Position numbers and translations under genes: made by a program. Shown piece after piece: positions 50,257 through 56,101 of a stretch of DNA of 64,000 bases (its first letter is position 1; each line of letters opens with the position of its first letter). Under the pieces are notes generated by a model. That model did no database searches and was not told the DNA's origin. It saw nothing but the letters and a program-made list of their open reading frames with translations. Source of the stretch: an uncultured delta proteobacterium (GTDB lineage Bacteria > Myxococcota_A > Polyangia > Polyangiales > Polyangiaceae); assembly GCA_903892415.1 (NCBI GenBank), contig CAITIQ010000444.1:62001-126000 (forward strand), read 5' to 3'.

Positions 50257-50324
50257 ATTCGGCCGCCCATCCCCAGCCGATCGACCGCCTTTCTCAACAA
50301 AACGTCCACTTCGACCGCCCATCC
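50243..50324. repeat. REPIN-like inverted repeat pair downstream of RAYT
   Basis: GGACGTTTTGTTGA (50243-50256) and its perfect complement TCAACAAAACGTCC (50294-50307) enclose 37 bases. Each arm is followed by the same TTCGGCCGCCCATCC or TTCGACCGCCCATCC box (50258-50272 and 50310-50324). This matches the two-armed layout of REP doublets mobilised by RAYTs. Confidence 0.85.
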
Positions 50325-50325
50325 T

Positions 50326-50371
50326 CGCTGCCGTGACGCCCTCCGCCTCCCACGCTGCCGTGACGCCCTCC
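50326..50371. repeat. 19-bp direct repeat, period 27
   Basis: CGCTGCCGTGACGCCCTCC occurs at 50326-50344 and 50353-50371, next to the RAYT-associated repeat. Confidence 0.85.
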
Positions 50372-50391
50372 CGCTCCCTCACCCAAGCACT

Positions 50392-50408
50392 GCACATGCG
50401 ATATGTGC
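50392..50408. promoter_or_regulatory. Perfect dyad upstream of small-protein promoter
   Basis: GCACAT-GCGAT-ATGTGC, about 24 bases upstream of the TTGATC -35 box. It may be an operator for the operon at 50482-52212. Confidence 0.35.
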
Positions 50409-50431
50409 TTGCAACAAGGCGGCGCAAACGC

Positions 50432-50460
50432 TTGATCGACCTCGCTCCGTCGACTAGGGT
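50432..50460 (+). promoter_or_regulatory. Promoter for small basic protein and carboxyltransferase
   Basis: TTGATC (50432-50437), a 17-base spacer and TAGGGT (50455-50460). A start about seven bases later gives a leader of about 15 bases carrying GAGG (50472-50475) six bases before the ATG. Confidence 0.55.
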
Positions 50461-50481
50461 TCGCGTCCCCCGAGGTTTGCC

Positions 50482-50604
50482 ATGTTTTTGATGCTCAACA
50501 AAGGTCCCCGTAAGAACAATCGCAAGAAGAGCGCGCGGCTCAAGGCGAAGAACAAGGCGAAGAATCGCAATCGCCGCAACCGCATCTATCAACGCGCTAA
50601 GTGA
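50482..50604 (+). CDS. 40-residue highly basic small protein
   Basis: A short gene: ATG at 50482, TGA at 50602-50604. It has a Shine-Dalgarno sequence (GAGG, six bases away) and a well-spaced promoter. The product starts MFLMLNKGPRKNN and is then almost entirely Lys, Arg, Asn and Ala (KKSARLKAKNKAKNRNRR), ending IYQRAK. Composition recalls ribosomal or other RNA-binding small proteins, but I recognise no family. It begins 21 bases ahead of the carboxyltransferase and is probably co-transcribed. Confidence 0.72.
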   Translation: MFLMLNKGPRKNNRKKSARLKAKNKAKNRNRRNRIYQRAK

Positions 50605-50625
50605 GCGGTTTGGTGGTCCCCGCCC

Positions 50626-52212
50626 ATGGCTGAAGACACGAAAGCAGCACCCAAGCCCTCCGTCGCACCGGCAGACTTGTTCGCCAAGCTTGATGAGCTG
50701 AACAAGAAGGCCCTCGAAGGAGGCGGTGCTGCTCGAGTGGAGAAGCAGCATGAGGCGGGCAAACTCACGGCGCGCGAGCGCATTGAGTTGCTCTGTGATC
50801 CCGGCACCTTCGTCGAGACGGACCGTTTCGTCACGCACCGCTGCGTCGACTTCGAAATGGACAAGCAGAAGTTCCTCGGCGACGGCGTCATTACCGGGTG
50901 GGGCAAAGTAGACGGCAGGCGCGTGGCGATCTTCGCGCAGGATTTCACCGTATTCGGTGGGAGCCTCTCCGGCGCATACGCCGAGAAGATCTGCAAGCTG
51001 ATGGACTTCGCGTTGAAGTCCGGGCTGCCTGTGATTGGCCTCAATGACTCCGGTGGTGCGCGCATTCAAGAAGGCGTGGAATCGCTCGCCGGCTACGCGG
51101 AGATCTTTTGGCGCAACACCCAGGCGAGCGGCGTAGTGCCGCAAATCAGCCTAATCATGGGCCCGTGCGCAGGTGGCGCAGTGTACTCGCCAGCCATCAC
51201 CGACTTCACGGTGATGGTGGACAAGTCGAGCTACATGTTCATCACCGGCCCCGAGGTGATCAAGACGGTCACCAATGAAGACGTCACCAAGGAAGACCTC
51301 GGTGGCGCCGCAACGCATGCTTCAAAGAGCGGGGTATGTCACCTCTCCTCGCCGGATGATCCGTCGGCCATCGCGCGCGTTCGCGAGCTGCTCAGCTTCC
51401 TCCCCAGCAACAACGCTGAAGACGCGCCGCGCGCCCAAGTGACGGACGCGGTCGAGCGCGACGTGCCCGAGCTCGACTCGATGATCCCAACCGAGTCGAA
51501 CAAGCCGTACGACGTCAAGAACGTCGTGCGCGCCGTGGTGGACAACGGGGAGCTGTTCGAGCTGCATGAACGCTACGCGATGAACATCGTGGTGGGCTTC
51601 GCTCGCATCGGTGGTCGGCCGGTGGGTGTGGTCGCCAATCAGCCGGCGGTGCTCGCAGGCTGTCTCGACATCAAGGCCAGCATCAAGGCCGCGCGCTTCG
51701 TGCGTTTCTGTGACGCCTTCAACCTGCCGCTCGTCACCTTCGTTGACGTGCCCGGCTTCCTCCCAGGGACGGATCAGGAGTACGGCGGCATCATCGTTCA
51801 CGGCGCCAAGCTGCTTTACGCCTTCGCCGAGGCCACCGTGCCGAAGGTCACTGTGATCACCCGCAAAGCCTACGGCGGCGCTTACGACGTGATGGCCTCC
51901 AAGCACATCCGCGCCGACTACAACCTGGCCTTCCCCACCTCGGAGATCGCCGTGATGGGACCCGACGGCGCGGTCAACATCGTGTACCGCAACGCCATCG
52001 CCAAAGCCGCTGATCCGGTGAAGGCGCGTGCTGAGTTCATCGCCGAGTACAAGGCGAAGTTCGCCAACCCGTACAAGGCCGCCGAGCTCGGCTTCATCGA
52101 CGAGGTGATCTACCCGCATGAGCTGCGACGTCGCCTCGGCCACGCGCTCGAGTTCCTCGCCACCAAGCGGGAAGACCGGCCGAAGCGTAAGCACGGCAAC
52201 ATCCCGCTGTAG
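50626..52212 (+). CDS. pccB: Acyl-CoA carboxylase carboxyltransferase subunit (PccB-like)
   Basis: A 528-residue biotin-dependent carboxyltransferase. It shows the two crotonase-like halves: LTARERIELLCDPGTFVE and GLNDSGGARIQEGVESLAGY in the first, DVPGFLPGTDQEYGGIIVHG and KAYGGAYDVMASKHIRAD in the second, and the typical end KHGNIPL. It should carboxylate propionyl- or acetyl-CoA together with a biotin carboxylase subunit, which is not in the window. Substrate preference cannot be set from here. Confidence 0.95.
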   Translation: MAEDTKAAPKPSVAPADLFAKLDELNKKALEGGGAARVEKQHEAGKLTARERIELLCDPGTFVETDRFVTHRCVDFEMDKQKFLGDGVITGWGKVDGRRVAIFAQDFTVFGGSLSGAYAEKICKLMDFALKSGLPVIGLNDSGGARIQEGVESLAGYAEIFWRNTQASGVVPQISLIMGPCAGGAVYSPAITDFTVMVDKSSYMFITGPEVIKTVTNEDVTKEDLGGAATHASKSGVCHLSSPDDPSAIARVRELLSFLPSNNAEDAPRAQVTDAVERDVPELDSMIPTESNKPYDVKNVVRAVVDNGELFELHERYAMNIVVGFARIGGRPVGVVANQPAVLAGCLDIKASIKAARFVRFCDAFNLPLVTFVDVPGFLPGTDQEYGGIIVHGAKLLYAFAEATVPKVTVITRKAYGGAYDVMASKHIRADYNLAFPTSEIAVMGPDGAVNIVYRNAIAKAADPVKARAEFIAEYKAKFANPYKAAELGFIDEVIYPHELRRRLGHALEFLATKREDRPKRKHGNIPL

Positions 52213-52241
52213 CGGATTTGGGCTGCGCGGATTTGGGCTGC
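52212..52241. repeat. 15-bp perfect tandem duplication at carboxyltransferase stop
   Basis: GCGGATTTGGGCTGC at 52212-52226 and 52227-52241, beginning on the last base of the TAG stop. Confidence 0.9.
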
Positions 52242-52645
52242 GCCACATGGGCGCTCGCCGTCGCGGTTCAAGGCCCGCTTGATGATCTTTGATCTGACCG
52301 TTGGGTCCACCGCCTTGCGCGCAAGCAGAAGCGGGCTAGCATCAGCATCTCGCTTTCTTTCGTTTTCCCCTGTTTTTCGGCCCCGATGAGGACATTCGTT
52401 GACGAATGTTCCTGCTTGACACAGTTGTGAGACTGTGCGGCAGGTGACAATTGTTCAACGATTTTTCATCAATTTTGTAGCGCGAATCTGACGGTCTTTC
52501 TGCTAGGGTCCGCGCCGTTCGAGTAGACCAAGCTTTGCCCCGCTTCTCGTGGGGAGCAGCAGAGTGAGGGCTCCGATCGTGAGGGGTCGACGGGCAGCGA
52601 GCTCGGTGCTTCTCGATAAAACTTGGCTGTTGTTGGAGGTGTTTC
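52242..52645 (+). promoter_or_regulatory. Dyad-rich intergenic region upstream of lipoprotein
   Basis: No gene seen. It holds a perfect palindrome CTTGCGCGCAAG (52314-52325), a hairpin ACATTCG-TTGA-CGAATGT (52392-52409), a second hairpin CACAGT-TGTGAG-ACTGTG (52420-52437), a TTGACA box (52416-52421) between them, and ACAATTGT (52447-52454). A TAGGGT (52504-52509) is a possible -10. The mRNA leader of the lipoprotein gene may be over 100 bases. A small RNA or several operators are possible. Confidence 0.5.
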
Positions 52646-53392
52646 ATGAATCTCAAGCTTGTCAGTGCGCTCTCGATCGTTGGTCTTCTCGTCGCCTGTG
52701 GTGATAGCGGCTCTTCTTCTGGCGGCTCCGGCGGCTCCGGCGGTGAGTCCACGAGCACCACTGGCGGTGGCGGCCAGGGTGGCGGCGTTGGCCCCGGCCC
52801 TGCCGGCCCTGGCCCCGCTGGTCCCGGCACTGGTGGTTCTGGCGGCGGCGAGCCCGCTTGCTTTGATGACAGCGTCGCTGGTGGCCTCGTGCCGCTGACC
52901 GCGATGGCCGGCCAGAACCTCTGCACCCCCGCCTTGGTGGATGAGTTCGTTGCAGCATGTCTCGCCGACACCGGCACCGAGGCAACTTGCACCGCCTTCA
53001 CCGACGGGAACCCCGAGTGTTCGCAGTGCCTCGGCTTTGGCGACACGGCCCCGACCATCCACCCCGCGCTCCTCCCCGCTGGCATGTACGTGTTCGTGAA
53101 CACGATCGCCTGCGAAGCCGTTGCCCAAAACAAGGCCGCTTGTGCACAAGAGGCCGCTGACCTTCAGTTCTGCGTTTTCAGCACCTGCGGCGAGTGCGAG
53201 CAGATGACCGAGCTCCCCGAGTGCCTCGGCTTCTCCGAGCAGGGCATTTGCGGTGAGAACTTCACCGTGACCGAGGATTGCGGAACGCTCTTCCCGGCTG
53301 AAGGCATGGAGTCCCCCGAGTGTGTTGGTGCTAACCCCGGTTTCGAGCCACTTTTCGTCGCCGTCGCGAACTTCCTCTGCGGCGCTCCCTGA
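52646..53392 (+). CDS. Cysteine-rich Ser/Gly-linker lipoprotein
   Basis: A 248-residue lipoprotein (LLVACGDS) with a linker of about 50 residues made of Ser, Gly and Pro (SSSGGSGGSGG, GPAGPGPAGPG) and a compact domain with 16 or so cysteines. A strong SD GGAGGT (52635-52640) lies five bases before the ATG. The lead sequence VACGDSGSSS is shared with the gene at 54407-54949. Likely a surface protein; unknown function. Confidence 0.85.
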   Translation: MNLKLVSALSIVGLLVACGDSGSSSGGSGGSGGESTSTTGGGGQGGGVGPGPAGPGPAGPGTGGSGGGEPACFDDSVAGGLVPLTAMAGQNLCTPALVDEFVAACLADTGTEATCTAFTDGNPECSQCLGFGDTAPTIHPALLPAGMYVFVNTIACEAVAQNKAACAQEAADLQFCVFSTCGECEQMTELPECLGFSEQGICGENFTVTEDCGTLFPAEGMESPECVGANPGFEPLFVAVANFLCGAP

Positions 53393-53437
53393 GCTGAGCT
53401 GCTTCGGTAGCTGCTAGAGGTTCCACTCGATGGAACG

Positions 53438-53474
53438 CGAAAAGAGCGGAGGTTTCTCCGCTCTTTTCGTTTTG
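53438..53474 (+). terminator. Strong intrinsic terminator
   Basis: CGAAAAGAGCGGA (53438-53450) pairs perfectly with TCCGCTCTTTTCG (53457-53469), then TTTTG. A smaller hairpin (GTTCCA-CTCGA-TGGAAC, 53420-53436) lies just upstream. Confidence 0.92.
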
Positions 53475-53696
53475 TCGGATCAACGGTTCGGTTTGGTCTT
53501 CCGCATGCTGGAAGACTTCACGAGATTGGTGTCCGAAAGTCTCAAATCCGAGGGGGTCGCTGGCCATAACCCTAGTGGGAGACAGGGAAGGAAAGCCCGC
53601 GTGCATGGTGCGCGTAGGGCATGGCCGCCTCGTCTCTGCGCGCCCGAAAGGGCCGCTCTCCATGCGGGTGATTGACACTCGTCAGGCAGGTAACCA
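53475..53696 (+). other. Structured leader region upstream of low-GC lipoprotein
   Basis: No gene seen. GCATGG occurs twice (53602-53607, 53619-53624), and either copy can pair with CCATGC (53660-53665), allowing alternative structures. The start codon follows AGGTAACCA. Confidence 0.35.
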
Positions 53697-54347
53697 ATGA
53701 AACAGAAGATTGTTTGGGGCGTAGCACTTTGTTTGGTCGCTATTGCAGGCTGTGACGCCGAGGTCGATACCGTCGAAAACGACACAGTTAGCGATGGGGA
53801 AGAGGAGGAACTACTTGACCCCGAAAACACGTTCTTCAGTCGAACTCGGATAACGCTATCAGAGGACGGACAAGAGATTGTCGAGGTTGATCAAGTTTCA
53901 TTGGCCCAGCAGATTGCAGAGCGAGAAGCAGAAGAGCTTGGGATGTCGCTTCAGGAGGTCTACGCGAGCAAGTCCCCTGGGCAACTTGCGGCCCTAACTA
54001 GTTCAAGCTGCTCATCCACTAGCCTTCGGCTCTATGGTCAGCCCAACTATCAAGGTCCCCAACTCTGCCTCAGCGGGACAGGAGCAGCCGCCCTAGGGGA
54101 CTGGCAATCCTGTTCTGGCTTTGCCTGCTGCAGCTGGGGGAAATTCAACATCAACATTCCGGTTTGCACCGTCGAAGTGAACAGCTATCGAACTGGTCAG
54201 TACAATGCCCTATTCGCAGGCACCAGCAGCTTGAGCTGCGCTGCGTCGACCATTTCGACACCGGCAAACACCTCGGTTGCTGATGCTGTGACCGCTGTTG
54301 AGAACTCACTTTACGTAGCTAGAAACGCTAGCTGCGCACCTCAGTGA
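53697..54347 (+). CDS. Low-GC lipoprotein with crystallin-like segment
   Basis: A 216-residue lipoprotein (AIAGCDAE). A very acidic linker (about 22-42) and a helical region (EEQ/AEELG) precede a Cys-rich beta domain (about 100-200) with LRLYGQPNYQGPQLCLSG, which resembles a beta/gamma-crystallin Greek-key motif. Its GC content is near 50-55% against about 66% around it, with unusual codons (TTA/CTA/AGT), suggesting recent transfer. No family assigned with certainty. Confidence 0.8.
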   Translation: MKQKIVWGVALCLVAIAGCDAEVDTVENDTVSDGEEEELLDPENTFFSRTRITLSEDGQEIVEVDQVSLAQQIAEREAEELGMSLQEVYASKSPGQLAALTSSSCSSTSLRLYGQPNYQGPQLCLSGTGAAALGDWQSCSGFACCSWGKFNINIPVCTVEVNSYRTGQYNALFAGTSSLSCAASTISTPANTSVADAVTAVENSLYVARNASCAPQ

Positions 54348-54360
54348 GCTGAACCGCACC

Positions 54361-54388
54361 AGGGCCAGCGGCACAAGTCGCTGGCCCT
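54361..54388. terminator. Bidirectional hairpin between convergent genes
   Basis: AGGGCCAGCG (54361-54370) and CGCTGGCCCT (54379-54388) form a perfect 10-bp stem around GCACAAGT; it separates convergent lipoprotein genes. Confidence 0.8.
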
Positions 54389-54406
54389 ACTTCAGGCTCA
54401 ACTACT

Positions 54407-54949
54407 TTACGGGCAACCGGCCATCGCGCCGTCGCACGAGTCGTAGCAAGTGTCGCAGACCGCACAGAGGATGACCTCTTGGTAGAGGGCAATGCCTGCG
54501 GCGTTGGCTTCCGCGCAAGCTTGCGGGCAATTCGGGTCGTCCACAGAGCAGTTGGTGAGGCAGGTGTTTATGGCAACGCAGTCGGCGTTTTGGGTGCATG
54601 CCGTGTACTGATCGCTGCAGACGCTGGTAACGGCGCAGGAAACACAGTCATTGCTCGGGTCCTGGTCGCCGTCTTGGCAGGTGGCAATGTCACTGCACGC
54701 GCTGGCTCCACCCGCGCCGGGGCCGGGGCCGGGACCGGGGCCTGCGTCGAGCACTGCGCCAGTGCCGCCTTCGCCGTTGGCGCCGGTGCCGTTGCCAGCG
54801 GTGTTGGTGGTGCCACCGGTGCTCTCGGTGCTGCCTGAGGCACCTGAACCACCCGAGCCGCCACCACCCGCCGTGCTACTCGAGCCGGAATCCCCACAAG
54901 CCACGATTCCCACGAGCGCAACCACCGAAACCAAAACTGAGCTTTTCAT
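54407..54949 (-). CDS. Cysteine-rich Ser/Gly-linker lipoprotein
   Basis: A 180-residue lipoprotein. The ATG at 54947-54949 has GGAGG upstream and starts MKSSVLVSVVALVGIVACGD; the ORF upstream to 55003 is not needed. A Gly/Ser/Thr/Pro linker (about 20-85) leads to a domain with 14 cysteines in a pattern like CxxCxxxxxCxDQYTACTQN. Lead and linker are like the lipoprotein at 52646; sequence in the mature domain is only loosely alike. Confidence 0.83.
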   Translation of the reverse strand: MKSSVLVSVVALVGIVACGDSGSSSTAGGGGSGGSGASGSTESTGGTTNTAGNGTGANGEGGTGAVLDAGPGPGPGPGAGGASACSDIATCQDGDQDPSNDCVSCAVTSVCSDQYTACTQNADCVAINTCLTNCSVDDPNCPQACAEANAAGIALYQEVILCAVCDTCYDSCDGAMAGCP

Positions 54950-55067
54950 AGGGCCTCCAGCCAAAATCGCGCGGACCCTAAACAACCGCGGAAAACGAGG
55001 CAAGCTTTGCGATTCAGCCAGCGCTGATTGACCCCAGCCGCGTGCGGAACCGGACTATCGTGGCGTC

Positions 55068-55634
55068 ATGCGGCGTGCGGTGCTTGGCCTTTTTCTCCTA
55101 TCGATCGGCTGCGGAGACTCGAGCGGCTCCGGCGGCAACGCCGGTGGTGCCGGCGGCAATGACAACGTGAGCAGCACAGCGTCGGTACAGTTCCAAACCT
55201 GCGACGTGATCGGGGTGTGTTCGCCCGACGCATCCGCGACCGATCTCGATCCGGCGCGCAGCTGCATCGAATGTGCGGTCTTCGGCACGGCGGAGGTCGC
55301 GAGCGACGCCGGCGCCTGCGGTGATGAGTACAGCAGCTGCTTCGGCGCCGCCGGCGACTGCACCGACGGCATCACCGAGTGTTGCGGCTTCTACGACTGC
55401 GCGGCCGCCTGCGACAGCGACGCCAGCGGCACCATCGACGACGGCCCCGAGCTCGACTGCTACTGCACCAACGAGGCCGACCCCGACAGCGGTGAACGCA
55501 TCTGCAGCGAGGTGCAAACCGCAGGCAGCTGCCTCGCCGACTTCGACGCCGGGCTCGACGCAGCCTTCCTCTTGGAGGACTGCCTCTACGGTCTCGCAGC
55601 ACAAGGCGTCTGCACCGAGTCCTGCGCGCTCTGA
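55068..55634 (+). CDS. Cysteine-rich lipoprotein
   Basis: A 188-residue lipoprotein (LLSIGCGDS), short Gly/Ser linker and 20 or so cysteines in a domain similar in style to that at 54407-54949 (CIECAVFGTAEVASDAGACG compared with CVSCAVTSVCSDQYTACTQ), so probably a diverged paralogue. TATCGT (55056-55061) ends six bases before the ATG. Confidence 0.82.
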   Translation: MRRAVLGLFLLSIGCGDSSGSGGNAGGAGGNDNVSSTASVQFQTCDVIGVCSPDASATDLDPARSCIECAVFGTAEVASDAGACGDEYSSCFGAAGDCTDGITECCGFYDCAAACDSDASGTIDDGPELDCYCTNEADPDSGERICSEVQTAGSCLADFDAGLDAAFLLEDCLYGLAAQGVCTESCAL

Positions 55635-56101
55635 GTGATACGGACCACCGAGCTCCCATCCTCCGGGCCGCCTTCTTGACAGCTCTGTGAAGCGCCTTGC
55701 TTCCGCAGCTTCCTCGGCGTAAGGTTGCGACCAAGCGAAGGCCCCTGCCCTCCATTTGAGAGGGTGCGCCTCGAAGATCTTTCGAGGAGGCGCTGACCCA
55801 GTTCATGGGTTTCGGGGAGTTGGCTCCCTGAGCCAGCACGCCCGCGCGAAAACTTTGTCACCTCCACGCGTCCACTTCGGTGGCCGCACTCTGACCTCAT
55901 GATGTTCCACCAACGGTGGCTTCACCCCGAGGTCCCTGATCGGGACCTCACCGCCTTCCAAGCAGGCCGCAAGGCTTTGCTGCGTCGGGCTAGGTCTGCT
56001 CGCACCGTCCGCCTCGGACGCGACGTCAGCAGCCAAGCCACGGCGGAGGCAACCCCAACCAACCTTTTTGCACAACCCGAACGCAAAGGTTCGGGCGGAC
56101 C
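55635..56101 (+). promoter_or_regulatory. Long structured leader of the RNase E/G operon
   Basis: No gene seen in 467 bases. Hairpins: GCGCCTCGAA with TTCGAGGAGGCGC (about 55764-55795, three-base bulge), GAGGTCCC-TGATC-GGGACCTC (55929-55949, perfect), GTCCG-CCT-CGGAC near 56008, and CCCGAAC-GCAAAG-GTTCGGG (56076-56095), which ends six bases before the ATG and has no SD beyond it. The last could block initiation. In E. coli rne the leader mediates feedback control; something similar is suggested. Confidence 0.45.

Noticed and set aside
50454..50475. tRNA T-arm-like GGGTTCGCGTCCC
   Set aside because: Only three base pairs close the loop, there is no acceptor or anticodon arm around it, and it lies in the promoter/leader of the small basic protein gene.
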